Source: Clostridium sp. UBA4108
GTDB taxonomy: Bacteria > Bacillota > Clostridia > Clostridiales > Clostridiaceae
Length of the DNA: 61,713 nucleotides
Assembly: GCA_002381695.1 (NCBI GenBank)
Contig: DFXM01000012.1
Location: 65,362 to 127,074 of the forward strand
Direction of reading: 5' to 3'
Below the pieces are notes generated by a model. It was not told the DNA's origin, did not search any database, and was given only the letters and a program-made list of their open reading frames with translations. Shown piece after piece: positions 17,912-26,719 of this stretch (its first letter is position 1; each line of letters begins with the position of its first letter). The translations under genes and the position numbers were made by a program.

Positions 17912-19531
17912 ATGACTATTTTTGAATTATTGAACTTGACTAAATTAAAGGTAATTAATACAAAAGCCGATTTGTATAGAGAAGTGGAAACAATAGAGTC
18001 AACAGAAACCCCAGATGTAACGACCTACCTACCAAAAAACACCTTACTTATTACAACAGCTATGGTATATAAAGATAACCAAGATGAGCTTTGTGAACTT
18101 ATTTATAGATTAAATGATTTACCCTGTGCAGCATTGGCAATCAAATTGGGTCGTTTTATTGATGAATTAGATGAAAAAGTTATCATGACGGCAGATAAGT
18201 TGGGATTTCCTCTTTTACAAATTCCTGTGGAAGCTACATTGGGAGAAGTTTATCAAAAGGTGCTTTCTTATTTATGGAACATTCAAAACAAGGAAATACT
18301 TTATGCATTAAACACTCAGAAAAAATTCTCCAATCTTCTTTTTCAGGGTGAATCCGCAGAAATGTTGTTAAATAATTTAAGTATTATCTTAAAAAAGTCG
18401 GTTCTACTTATGGATCCCCTTGGAAATATTATTTGTACCAATCGTGATTTTACAGAAGAAAATATAGAAACAGCAAAAGAATTATTTTTTTCTCTTTCAC
18501 TATATAAAAAACAATCAAGTGCAGTGAAACATCATATTGATACAAAAAATAAAAAAGATAGAATATCCATTTATCCTTATCATGCTTTTGATGATAGTTC
18601 TTGTTATCTTTTTATTTTTAATTCAGAGTCATTATCTGCTGATGCCTCGGCCTTAGTCATAGAACAGGTACTGCTTGCATTTGAATTCTTATTATATAAA
18701 AACCTGTGTATTTCATATAATAAATTAAAAGATGATGAAAGATCTTTATTATTTGTATTAAATAAACGTAAAAGTGATAATTTGACGTCACAACAGTTAT
18801 TAACCATTGGAAAAGCACATGGTTTAAAGCTTAGTAAGTTCTATTATGTCGTTTTAGTAACGCTGGAATCTTTTAAAAATAACAAGTTTCATGTTGATAA
18901 ATTCTCTCATCGTGAACAAAAGTATATTTTTATTTATGAATGGTTAGAAAAAGAGTTGTTTAAGGATTATCGTAATAGTGTAATTTTGCTACCAGAAATT
19001 AAAAATTACAGATATGTGTTTTTAATTCAAGGCAATACAAATGACTTAACAGAAAAGCTTAGGTATTATCATGACAAGCTTAAGACGATGTTAAAAGTCA
19101 ACGTTAGCTTTTCATATGGTAATAGAATGTCAGAAATAGAAGCAATAAAATACTCCTATTTTCAAGCCTTAGAAAGTTATAAGATGGGAGAAGAAAGAAA
19201 CAACATTTCTTATATCAAATATTATAAAACTAAAAATGCTGCTGAGTTGCTAAAAACACTTTCTAGAGATCAGGTAGAAGGATTCTGTCTTTATAATTTA
19301 AGAACATTAGCATATCCAGAGAATAGAAGGACTTTAGAACTTAGAAATACCTTAAAGACTTATTTGGAGTTGAAATGTAATATTACAGAAACTGCAAATA
19401 AGATGTTTATTCATAGAAATACGGTAAAATATAGAATAAAAAAATGCGAAGATATCCTGGAGCGAGAAATAGACGACTCTGATTTTATATTTCAATTACA
19501 ATTAAGTCTAATTTTAACAGAGGACAAATAA
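17912..19531 (+). CDS. PucR-family transcriptional regulator
   Basis: A 539-residue regulator with the N-terminal PucR purine-catabolism sensor domain (about residues 1-125: leucine-rich start, then TYLPKNTLLITTAMVY), a middle GGDEF-like/CdaR region, and a C-terminal HTH_30 helix-turn-helix with the typical ending LKCNITETANKMFIHRNTVKYRIKKCEDIL. PucR proteins sense ureides and control purine and allantoin genes. It lies just after the operon's terminator in the same direction, with its own ribosome site AGGAGGGG and promoter, so it is the obvious candidate controller of allC through arcC. The effector is not known from sequence. Confidence 0.9.
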   Translation: MTIFELLNLTKLKVINTKADLYREVETIESTETPDVTTYLPKNTLLITTAMVYKDNQDELCELIYRLNDLPCAALAIKLGRFIDELDEKVIMTADKLGFPLLQIPVEATLGEVYQKVLSYLWNIQNKEILYALNTQKKFSNLLFQGESAEMLLNNLSIILKKSVLLMDPLGNIICTNRDFTEENIETAKELFFSLSLYKKQSSAVKHHIDTKNKKDRISIYPYHAFDDSSCYLFIFNSESLSADASALVIEQVLLAFEFLLYKNLCISYNKLKDDERSLLFVLNKRKSDNLTSQQLLTIGKAHGLKLSKFYYVVLVTLESFKNNKFHVDKFSHREQKYIFIYEWLEKELFKDYRNSVILLPEIKNYRYVFLIQGNTNDLTEKLRYYHDKLKTMLKVNVSFSYGNRMSEIEAIKYSYFQALESYKMGEERNNISYIKYYKTKNAAELLKTLSRDQVEGFCLYNLRTLAYPENRRTLELRNTLKTYLELKCNITETANKMFIHRNTVKYRIKKCEDILEREIDDSDFIFQLQLSLILTEDK

Positions 19532-19563
19532 GTGGCCACTTTATTACATAGTGTTTGATTTAT

Positions 19564-20445
19564 CTAAGAATTTATTTCATTCATAAAGTATAAAGATTCT
19601 TCTATTAGAGATAAGGTATCCTCGCAGGTGGTGTCCTTGTCGAAGTCATGTGCTTTGGCAGAAGCTACAAATAGATGAGACTTAGGTATCAGAGAAGATA
19701 AAATTTGAGATTCTGCAAAAGGTACATCTGTATCATGGAAACTATGAGCAAGGAAGACGGGAGGATAATAATTAAAATCTGTTGATTTTTTTAATGAGTA
19801 TAAATTATAAAAATCCTCTATAGAATTATCAGTAATCATATCTATCCACTTTCCTGTTTGGCGGGCATGTACATATAAGCTGTATCGTGTATCTAGCAAA
19901 CCTTCTGTGGTTTCACCTTCTTTGCATATAGAGGTGATTGTCTCCTCATCTACAGCAGGGAATTGTGCATAATACGGACTTGGCTGATTGTGCCAGGAAT
20001 CGTGAGCAAAGGTATAACCATAATAAGAAAGAATTCCAATTGGCTTCTCTGGTAAATCCATCCTTGGAGCGAGAAGGCATAAATATGCACCGGCAGATCT
20101 TCCCCATAGGAAATAAGGGCATTTAGAATGAAATAAATCTGTACGGTTATTTAAATACCATATAATAGCATCTTTCACGTCATTTATTATATTAGAAAGT
20201 TTAGTTACCGGAGCCAAGCGATAATCAAAGGCAAGGATAGAGTATCCCGCATCACAAAACATATTAATATGATATTCTGGAAGGTCTGTTCTTTTTCCAT
20301 ATAGTAAGCCCCCACCATGAAAATATAAAAGCGTTGCACGGGTTGTTTTTTGTGTGCTTCGATATAGTGTAGCATATAATTCGATATTTGTTTTTTTATA
20401 GGAGAATGTCTCCAGTGATATTTTGTTTAAATTTGTAGAATTCAA
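19564..20445 (-). CDS. Alpha/beta hydrolase of the hormone-sensitive-lipase type
   Basis: A 293-residue cytoplasmic esterase-like protein. The oxyanion motif HGGGLLYG is near residue 43, the nucleophile elbow GRSAG near 115, and the acid/base residues probably in DTDVPF and AKAHDFD near the C-terminus. No signal peptide is evident. It is convergent with the PucR gene, with only about 30 bases between the stops, so it is not part of that operon. The substrate could be a short acyl ester or a lactone; nothing in the sequence links it to ureides. Confidence 0.85.
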   Translation of the reverse strand: MNSTNLNKISLETFSYKKTNIELYATLYRSTQKTTRATLLYFHGGGLLYGKRTDLPEYHINMFCDAGYSILAFDYRLAPVTKLSNIINDVKDAIIWYLNNRTDLFHSKCPYFLWGRSAGAYLCLLAPRMDLPEKPIGILSYYGYTFAHDSWHNQPSPYYAQFPAVDEETITSICKEGETTEGLLDTRYSLYVHARQTGKWIDMITDNSIEDFYNLYSLKKSTDFNYYPPVFLAHSFHDTDVPFAESQILSSLIPKSHLFVASAKAHDFDKDTTCEDTLSLIEESLYFMNEINS

Positions 20446-20852
20446 AAGAATACCTCCATATCAGGAATGAGAATATTCAAAAACTCTATGTTCTGTATTT
20501 TCTCATTTCTTATTAACTTTTTAGTGTCTCAATTTGTTTCAAAATGGCTCAGTTCTTCGCAAAGCAAGCCTTCTTTATTAAACTAAATTTAGGTAATTTA
20601 AAGATATAATCAAAGTTTAGCATACAGTAAATCCAATTGCAAATATCATAGAAATAGAGAAGATATAATATTTAAAGTAGAAGTAAGATTTAAAAAAGAG
20701 AATATAAATATATCATCAAGGGATGGAGAGTTAATGCTAGCCATGCCCTATTATTTTTTATGTAATCTTTTTGAAGTTTAGCTGGTAGAGTTATACGAAA
20801 AATAGCTATCAATTAGATTAATAAGGAAGATAGCTCGTAGAAAAAATAACAG
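20446..20852. other. Long AT-rich intergenic stretch
   Basis: No gene is recognised in this stretch between the divergent esterase and ABC exporter genes. It contains one hairpin, AGGGATGG with CCATGCCCT near 20719-20750, followed by ATTATTTTTTAT, which looks like a stray plus-strand terminator. Short open frames here lack ribosome sites. Confidence 0.5.
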
Positions 20853-20881
20853 TTGACATATGAAAAGGGAAGTATTAATAT
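20853..20881 (+). promoter_or_regulatory. Consensus sigma-A promoter of the ABC exporter operon
   Basis: TTGACA at 20853-20858, a 17-base spacer, and TAATAT at 20876-20881. The -35 box is perfect and the -10 box nearly so, giving a strong promoter. Its start point would fall at the left edge of the GC-rich palindrome that follows, consistent with repression by a bound protein. Confidence 0.8.
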
Positions 20882-20888
20882 AAAGATA

Positions 20889-20911
20889 TACCCCACCCCT
20901 GGGGGGAGGTA
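20889..20911 (+). promoter_or_regulatory. CsoR-like operator
   Basis: A 23-base, imperfectly symmetric TACC...GGTA sequence with central C-tract and G-tract (core CCCCTGGGG), the only strongly GC-rich block in several kilobases. This shape resembles CsoR/FrmR-family operators. It covers the expected transcription start of the ABC exporter operon. A broken CsoR-type gene lies at the end of the same operon (22802), which supports the reading. Confidence 0.6.
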
Positions 20912-20977
20912 AGAATAGCGAAATTGCTATAAAAACTTAAACTATAAAATATATTTAAATAAGAAAGGAGCAAGACA

Positions 20978-21940
20978 ATGTCAAAAAATATTTTAGAAGT
21001 AAGGAATTTAAAGAAAGAATTCATATTAAGCAAAGATCGAAAAATCAAAGCAGTCAAAGGCATAAGTTTTGATGTAAGACGAGGGGAGGTATTTGGATTT
21101 CTAGGACCAAATGGTGCAGGAAAAAGTACTACTATAAGTATGCTTACAACACAGAAGGAAGCTACCTCTGGTGATATTCTAATTGACGGAAAATCTCTAG
21201 TAGAAGATCCAGGTCGTGCTCGTAGAAAAATTGGTGTAGTAGCTCAACATAATAATTTGGATAGAGGGTTAACTGCACGAGAAAATCTTATATATCATGC
21301 AATGTATTTTGGAATAGATAATAAAACTGCAAATAAAAGAGCGGATGAATACCTTGAGAGGTTTGGATTAACAGATCGTCAACATGATTATGTGAGGAGT
21401 TACTCTGGTGGAATGGCTCAACGATTAAAGATTGCAAGAGCAATCATGCACAATCCCGATATCTTGTTTCTAGACGAGCCAACAACGGGTCTAGATCCAA
21501 GCTATAGAACTATTTTATGGGAACAGATGTTGGAACTAAATAAAGCAGGTACTACTATATTTTTAACAACTCACTATATGGAAGAGCCTGAGAAATTATG
21601 TGATCGAATTGCAATAGTTGATCAGGGGGAATTAAAGGCAATCGGTACTTCTGATAAGTTGAAAGCTTTAATTCCTAGCAATAATATAGTATCTATAAAA
21701 TTAGCAGAACTAAAAGGTGACTTCATTAAGAAGGCCAAAACTTTACAAGATGTTGAAAAGGCTGTTATTCAAAATGGATTACTACTTTTATATATGAAAC
21801 ACGAGAATCCTGATTTCAATCATATTCTTGATTGGGTAAAAACATTGAATACTTCATTACAAAATATAAGCTTGAGTACAAGTACACTTGATGATGTATT
21901 CATTCACTTAACTGGAAAGGGGGACGTTAACAATGACTAA
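20978..21940 (+). CDS. ABC transporter ATP-binding protein (DrrA-type)
   Basis: ATPase subunit of an ABC-2 exporter, 320 residues. Visible motifs: Walker A GPNGAGKST near residue 45, signature YSGGMAQRLKIARA near 140, Walker B LFLDEPTTGLDP near 165 and the H-loop in TTHYMEEPEKLCDRIAIVDQG. The C-terminal ~90 residues form the extra domain seen in DrrA/CcmA-like ATPases of drug and lipid exporters. AAAGGAG precedes the ATG. It overlaps the permease gene by 8 bases, indicating translational coupling. The exported molecule is unknown; the CsoR-like operator suggests control by a metal or a reactive thiol/aldehyde signal. Confidence 0.92.
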   Translation: MSKNILEVRNLKKEFILSKDRKIKAVKGISFDVRRGEVFGFLGPNGAGKSTTISMLTTQKEATSGDILIDGKSLVEDPGRARRKIGVVAQHNNLDRGLTARENLIYHAMYFGIDNKTANKRADEYLERFGLTDRQHDYVRSYSGGMAQRLKIARAIMHNPDILFLDEPTTGLDPSYRTILWEQMLELNKAGTTIFLTTHYMEEPEKLCDRIAIVDQGELKAIGTSDKLKALIPSNNIVSIKLAELKGDFIKKAKTLQDVEKAVIQNGLLLLYMKHENPDFNHILDWVKTLNTSLQNISLSTSTLDDVFIHLTGKGDVNND

Positions 21941-22748
21941 AATAAATAGTGAGAAGAGCTATAAAAATGTGACATGGATGGCTTTTAAAACAATGGTGAA
22001 GCGAGACTTGGTGATACAAATTCGTGATAAATGGGAATTCGTTTTCCGTGTGGCCATGTTACCCTTCATATTGATTTTAGCATATGGATATATACTACCA
22101 AAGATAGGCTTGGTGCCAGAATCATTTCCAACCCAGATGTTTTCAGGTATGGTTGGTATGAGTATGATTGTTACAGGAATCCATGGTACTGGAGTTCCTC
22201 TTACAATGGATTTCAATAACTCTAGAGAAATAGAAGATCGATTGATGGCTCCTGTTAATATAAGAACGGTTGCATTAGCAAAAATGTTTGTAGGTATCAT
22301 AGAATCTTGGATTGGTGGATTAATTGTATTACCTTTCTCTTTGATTCTAATGGGAAGTTCTTTAGAGATTACACTAAATCTTCAAAGTATACTAATTCTA
22401 ATTCCTATTTTATTACTTACTTCTATTGCGTCAGCAACATTGGGACTACTAGTAGGAACTATTATTAAACCAATGCAAATTGCAGCTATGTTTCCTGGCT
22501 TCTTAATGCCAATGGTATTCTTGGGAGCGATATTCTTCTCATGGAGTGACTTAGCTGCAACACCAATTATTCAAAAATTAGTATTAATCAATCCATTAGT
22601 ATATGTAAATGAGGCTCTAAGAGCAGTGTTAACTCCACAAATTGCTCATATGTCATTATACCTTAGTATTTTAGGTATTATCTTAAGTATCTTAATTATG
22701 GGATATTTTGGATCAAAAAGATTTATGAGAATGGCAAAAGGGGCTTAG
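21933..22748 (+). CDS. ABC-2 type exporter permease
   Basis: A 271-residue permease with six hydrophobic segments and the cytoplasmic elbow helix typical of ABC-2 proteins (DLVIQIRDKWEFVFRV near residue 25). The NSREIEDRLMAPV stretch near 95 matches the conserved loop of DrrB-like permeases. It begins inside the ATPase gene, 8 bases before its stop, and should form a 2+2 exporter with it. It is followed after 53 bases by a broken CsoR-like gene. Confidence 0.9.
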   Translation: MTKINSEKSYKNVTWMAFKTMVKRDLVIQIRDKWEFVFRVAMLPFILILAYGYILPKIGLVPESFPTQMFSGMVGMSMIVTGIHGTGVPLTMDFNNSREIEDRLMAPVNIRTVALAKMFVGIIESWIGGLIVLPFSLILMGSSLEITLNLQSILILIPILLLTSIASATLGLLVGTIIKPMQIAAMFPGFLMPMVFLGAIFFSWSDLAATPIIQKLVLINPLVYVNEALRAVLTPQIAHMSLYLSILGIILSILIMGYFGSKRFMRMAKGA

Positions 22749-22801
22749 ATAGCTGTATCATGCTCCACCATCTCTTATATGGGAGTTTAGGGAGTGAAGA
22801 T

Positions 22802-22875
22802 ATGAATGTTGAGCAAAAAAAGGCATTACAGTCACTAAAACAGCAAAAGATCAAATTGAAACAATAATAAAATAG
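22802..22875 (+). pseudogene. Frameshifted, truncated CsoR-family repressor remnant
   Basis: From ATG 22802 the frame reads MNVEQKKALQSLK and then shifts; in the next frame the text continues TAKDQIETIIK before a TAG at 22873. Joined, this is the opening of a CsoR/FrmR metal- or formaldehyde-sensing repressor (pattern KKAL..LK.A..QI..IIKMI). One base missing from the A-run near 22837-22840 explains the shift. The other ~65 residues of a CsoR protein are absent. It sits as the third gene of the exporter operon whose promoter carries a CsoR-like operator, so the operon has probably lost its own repressor. Confidence 0.6.
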
Positions 22876-22920
22876 AGGGGAAAAATTATAAATATTTAAT
22901 TATTGAGATTAAAGAAAAAT

Positions 22921-22957
22921 AAAGGCTGCACCTGTTATAGATGCAGCCTTTTTTGTA
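22921..22957. terminator. Bidirectional terminator
   Basis: AAAGGCTGCA and TGCAGCCTTT pair around a 14-base loop and are followed by TTTTTG. It separates the ABC exporter operon from the convergent erythromycin-esterase-like gene. Confidence 0.8.
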
Positions 22958-22995
22958 AGAACCATCTTCTAATTCTTTTTTGCAAAGATTGTTTA

Positions 22996-24252
22996 TTAGT
23001 TTTCTATAACCGTTGTTGGAGTTGCATTTTTAACTACAATAATTGCATCATAGGCTTCGCTTGGAATCATATTTAAGGTATAGAATTTTTTAAAATTTTT
23101 CTGCCAATTATTAAATTCAGCACCGATATTTGCCATTGGTTGTTTTTTCTCAATAATGGTCTTTAAAGTTGGATTTGCTTTTGCTTTTTTAAAATCCATA
23201 AAATATTGATTTTTAGGCAATTTTACAAATTGATCAACAAGTTCGTTGCGGTTTGTAAGAGTAAAATTTTTAGCTTCATTATTTCTTGTAACTGCCCTAA
23301 AAGTATTATTATAAAAATCTGTTCCGATTGCATAATAGGCATCTCCAAAATCACCAGCTAAATGATTCCCCATAGAAGTATAAGACAGTGAAGTTGAAGA
23401 TTTCTCAATATGTCCGTTATGACCGTTAATAAATATCATGTTATCTTCTTCATATTCCAATATCCATTTCACCTTATTACTCATGTATTTATCTCTAGTC
23501 TGTGAATAATTCACATCACCGCTTTGTAAGATGGCATTTTCTTTTATGGATTGAGCAAATTGAAGAGCTAAGGAATATTCTTTTTCGCTTGTGGTTTTTA
23601 TGTATTTGGTCTTATTGGAGTTCATCTCAGATATTAAATTTTCTACAGCCTTCAATCCTTCCTTCACCTTTGCAGCTTTTTCCGTATATACGGTATTATC
23701 ATTTAAGTTTTTAAGTGAATCCTTGTATTTCACAGCTAAATCTGGATTTACTTTTTCGAGATATGCAAACAGCCCTTCTTTGCTGTTGTCGTATCTTTGC
23801 ATATCAAACCCATAGAATTTGATTTTTTTAGATTGGTCCAAATTTTTGTTGTAATCTTGTATCCATTGAACCAAATCAACCATTTCCTCTGTCATATAGA
23901 TACCAAATCCAATTTCAGCAACTGCTTCTTTTGCAGTTCCTTTTCCATTTAGAACATAACTATTTACTTTCTGACATCCGCCAAAGTCTCCTTCAATGGC
24001 AAACACCCTGCAACCGTTATTTTTTACTAGTGCTTGAAATACTTCTTTTTTTAAAATTTGAAATTCTGCATTACCATGGGTAGCTTCTCCAAGGGCCACA
24101 ACCTTTATATTATCTGACATGGTAATAGACTCAATTCCCGTAACATATTGGTCTATATTTTCCAACGCTTTTACTTCTTTTTTGTAGCCAGAAAACAGCC
24201 ACACTATGGCAAATACAAATGTGAATAGTAAAAGAGAACTTTTAATTTTCAT
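22996..24252 (-). CDS. Exported or anchored erythromycin-esterase-family protein
   Basis: A 418-residue member of the erythromycin esterase (EreA/EreB-like) family. Landmarks: ALGEATHGNAEF near residue 53 with the catalytic-type glutamate and histidine, FAIEGDFGG near 85, FYGFDMQRYDNS and INGHNGHIEKSS further on. Characterised family members hydrolyse the macrolide lactone, but the family is broad and includes succinoglycan-type proteins, so resistance is not proven. Residues 5-20 form a hydrophobic segment with no lipobox cysteine, so the protein is a signal-anchored or secreted form, unlike the cytoplasmic EreA/EreB. AGGAGG precedes the ATG. It is transcribed alone. Confidence 0.82.
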   Translation of the reverse strand: MKIKSSLLLFTFVFAIVWLFSGYKKEVKALENIDQYVTGIESITMSDNIKVVALGEATHGNAEFQILKKEVFQALVKNNGCRVFAIEGDFGGCQKVNSYVLNGKGTAKEAVAEIGFGIYMTEEMVDLVQWIQDYNKNLDQSKKIKFYGFDMQRYDNSKEGLFAYLEKVNPDLAVKYKDSLKNLNDNTVYTEKAAKVKEGLKAVENLISEMNSNKTKYIKTTSEKEYSLALQFAQSIKENAILQSGDVNYSQTRDKYMSNKVKWILEYEEDNMIFINGHNGHIEKSSTSLSYTSMGNHLAGDFGDAYYAIGTDFYNNTFRAVTRNNEAKNFTLTNRNELVDQFVKLPKNQYFMDFKKAKANPTLKTIIEKKQPMANIGAEFNNWQKNFKKFYTLNMIPSEAYDAIIVVKNATPTTVIEN

Positions 24253-24432
24253 TTTTATTTCCTCCTGAAAGTTAAATTACTACATTATTTTAATAATGCA
24301 CCTGACATAATTATATAGGTTAGGTATAAAATTGTAAAATTGTATATGTGAATAATAGATAAAAAGATGTAATTGAGGATATTTGCCACCTTAGATGATT
24401 TTGATGATGACTTCAGGAAGTCCTCTTTTTTA

Positions 24433-24465
24433 TTTAAGGTTCATTAAAGGTATGATGGTTATAAT
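24433..24465 (+). promoter_or_regulatory. Tandem operator and -10 box of the two-component operon
   Basis: TTAAGGT (24434-24440) and TAAAGGT (24445-24451) form a direct repeat with 11-base period, and 8 bases later is TATAAT (24460-24465). The same arrangement with identical spacing occurs before the transporter operon at 26637. This is the pattern expected for an OmpR-type regulator replacing the -35 contact, so the response regulator probably controls its own operon. Confidence 0.65.
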
Positions 24466-24547
24466 AAAGTCATAAGGTAACTACAAATAATTTAATGAAA
24501 GTATAGTATGATATTTTCTTGATATAATAAAAAAAGGAGGTATTTAT

Positions 24548-25234
24548 GTGAGAATTTTAATGGTAGAAGATGAAAAGTATATGGCCGAAGCTATAGAGCA
24601 AGTCTTAAAGAAAAATAATTACAGCGTTGACTTAGCCTTTGATGGTGAATATGGATTAGACTGTGGAATTTCAGGTATATATGACATTATTATTCTCGAC
24701 ATTATGCTTCCTAAAATGGACGGAATAAGTGTATTAAAAGAATTGCGTAAAAATGGTATTCAGACACCAGTGATCTTGCTTACGGCAAAAGGCGAAACCG
24801 AGGATAAAGTGAGGGGTCTTGACAGCGGAGCCGACGATTATCTGGCAAAGCCTTTTCACACAGAGGAGTTGATGGCGCGTTTACGTGCCTTAGGGCGGAG
24901 AAAAGATGAACTAATAAAGGATAACATTTTACAATATGCAGATATTGAATTGAATCTGCTTACTTTAAATCTTAACTGTGGGAGAAAAGAATTCAAATTG
25001 ACTTTAAAGGAATGTCAACTGTTAGAGCTTTTAATAAAGCGAAAGGATATTATTATTTCAAAGGATTCCATCATTGAGAAGCTGTGGGGTTACGAAGCCT
25101 ATGCAGAGGATAACAATGTGGAAGTATATATATCTTTTTTGCGTAAAAAATTAAGCAATATAAAATCCCAGGTTAGCATTCAAACAGTGCGAGGTGCGGG
25201 TTATGTATTAAAAATCACAAAGGATGGAAGTTGA
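24548..25234 (+). CDS. OmpR-family response regulator
   Basis: A 228-residue regulator with a receiver domain (acidic VEDEKY at the start, phosphoacceptor Asp in IILDIMLPKMDG near residue 52, Lys in LLTAKGE near 102) and a C-terminal winged helix (KECQLLELLIKRKD, then VYISFLRKKL and RGAGYVL). It starts at GTG 24548, 7 bases after AAAGGAGG. The histidine kinase start follows its stop by one base. Predicted to bind the direct repeats at 24434 and 26637. Confidence 0.95.
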   Translation: MRILMVEDEKYMAEAIEQVLKKNNYSVDLAFDGEYGLDCGISGIYDIIILDIMLPKMDGISVLKELRKNGIQTPVILLTAKGETEDKVRGLDSGADDYLAKPFHTEELMARLRALGRRKDELIKDNILQYADIELNLLTLNLNCGRKEFKLTLKECQLLELLIKRKDIIISKDSIIEKLWGYEAYAEDNNVEVYISFLRKKLSNIKSQVSIQTVRGAGYVLKITKDGS

Positions 25235-25235
25235 T

Positions 25236-26534
25236 ATGTTTAAAAAACTGCGAAATAGGTTCATTATACTGAATATGTCAATTATTTCTATATTGATGCT
25301 TGCCGCTTTTGTAATTATTTATTTTACAACCTCCAATAATGTAGAAACAGAAAACAGAAACAAACTTGAATTGTTATATTCAAAACCAAACATAGCATTT
25401 CCTAATTTGCCAGAGGATACAAAACAAAATAAGATAATCACTGGCGGGATTCTCTCCGATTTTTCCTTTTCTTTCAATATATTTGTAGATTTAGATGGTA
25501 ATATTATTAAAGTAATATCAAATACTGACATGCCGGAGGAAATATATTTTAAAGCAACGGAACTTGCGTGGAATGAGAAAAAAGATCATAGTATTATATC
25601 TATTGAAGATAAGCGATGGCAATATAAAATATTTCCTATGAATAGGACCTTTGTGACCCGTGAAAAGGGAAAACAATCCATAATAAATTTCAATGATAAT
25701 AATTATCAAATTATATTTTTAGATGTTACAGATTCTCACAAAACATTGACGGAGTTGCTTACTACATTATTTTTCGTAGGAATCATTATGCTTTTCGTTA
25801 TATTCACAATCAGTCTTTTCTTTGCAAGTAGATCCATTAGGCCTATTTCAGAGGCATGGGAGAAGCAAAAACAATTCATTGCTGATGCTTCCCACGAATT
25901 AAAAACGCCTCTTGCCATTATAAATGCCAATTCCGATGCTCTCCTTGCAAATCAGGATGAAACCATTAAAAGTCAGAAAAAGTGGCTTGATTATATAAAA
26001 ACCCAAATTGACAGAATGGGTAAACTTGTAAATGACCTTCTATATTTGGCTAAGACAGAGGATATAAACAGCAGAATGATTGAGATACCTTTTGATATCA
26101 GCGAGGTAGTGAATGACGTCATATTATCAATGGAGACTGTAGCCTTTGAGAAAGATATTATGCTTTTACAAGAGGTAGAAGAAAATATCATTATCAAAAG
26201 TGACTGTGAAAAGATCAAACAGGTGGTTACTATACTGCTTGATAACGCAATAAAGTATACGGATGAAAAAGGATGTATTGATATTGTGCTGAAAAAAACA
26301 AGACATCAGCTGGTATTTTCCATTAAAAACAGTGGCAAGGGTATATCAAAGGAAAATCTTCCAAAATTGTTTGATCGTTTTTATAGGACGGATCCTGCAA
26401 GAACACAGGAAAATGGTGGTTATGGTTTGGGATTGTCTATTGCCAAAGTGATTATAGACCGACTGTATGGTGAAATTTACGCTGACAGCGTAAAGGATGA
26501 ATGCACCACGTTTACTTTCACACTTGGATTATAA
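25236..26534 (+). CDS. Sensor histidine kinase
   Basis: A 432-residue membrane kinase: TM1 about residues 9-29, an extracytoplasmic sensor loop of about 145 residues, TM2 about 176-197, a HisKA domain with the phospho-accepting His in ADASHELKTPLA near 220, and a HATPase domain with LDNAIKYT, GKGISKENLPKLFDRFYR and GYGLGLSIAK. No clear HAMP domain is seen. The ATG at 25236 immediately follows the regulator's TGA and has GGAAG before it; an in-frame ATG at 25224 is possible. Together with the next operon it probably senses the compound exported by, or an envelope stress relieved by, that transporter. Confidence 0.93.
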   Translation: MFKKLRNRFIILNMSIISILMLAAFVIIYFTTSNNVETENRNKLELLYSKPNIAFPNLPEDTKQNKIITGGILSDFSFSFNIFVDLDGNIIKVISNTDMPEEIYFKATELAWNEKKDHSIISIEDKRWQYKIFPMNRTFVTREKGKQSIINFNDNNYQIIFLDVTDSHKTLTELLTTLFFVGIIMLFVIFTISLFFASRSIRPISEAWEKQKQFIADASHELKTPLAIINANSDALLANQDETIKSQKKWLDYIKTQIDRMGKLVNDLLYLAKTEDINSRMIEIPFDISEVVNDVILSMETVAFEKDIMLLQEVEENIIIKSDCEKIKQVVTILLDNAIKYTDEKGCIDIVLKKTRHQLVFSIKNSGKGISKENLPKLFDRFYRTDPARTQENGGYGLGLSIAKVIIDRLYGEIYADSVKDECTTFTFTLGL

Positions 26535-26575
26535 TGGATTCCATATAACCTATATAAGTTGATAAAATTTATCAT

Positions 26576-26613
26576 AGCCTTCTATAGTGATTTCACTATA
26601 GAGGGCTTTTTTA
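26576..26613 (+). terminator. Terminator after the histidine kinase gene
   Basis: AGCCTTCTATAGTGA pairs with CACTATAGAGGGCT around a three-base loop, followed by TTTTTT. It ends the two-component operon just upstream of the transporter promoter. Confidence 0.85.
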
Positions 26614-26636
26614 GTCTTTAAAAATAAAGCTTTCAT

Positions 26637-26668
26637 TTAAGGTTGGCTAAAGGTTGAGGAATTATAAT
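26637..26668 (+). promoter_or_regulatory. Tandem operator and -10 box of the transporter operon
   Basis: TTAAGGT (26637-26643) and TAAAGGT (26648-26654), 11-base period, then TATAAT at 26663-26668 after 8 bases. Repeat sequence, period and distance to the -10 match the copy at 24434 exactly, although flanking bases differ. Predicted target of the adjacent response regulator. Confidence 0.65.
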
Positions 26669-26719
26669 TATAAATGTAGAATGGTTATTCAAAAAATATA
26701 AGGTATTAAAGGAGAGAAA

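Noticed and set aside
24409..24430. GACTTCAGGAAGTC followed by T-run as a terminator
   Set aside because: The stem is only 5-6 bp with a very short loop and no upstream plus-strand gene that would need it.
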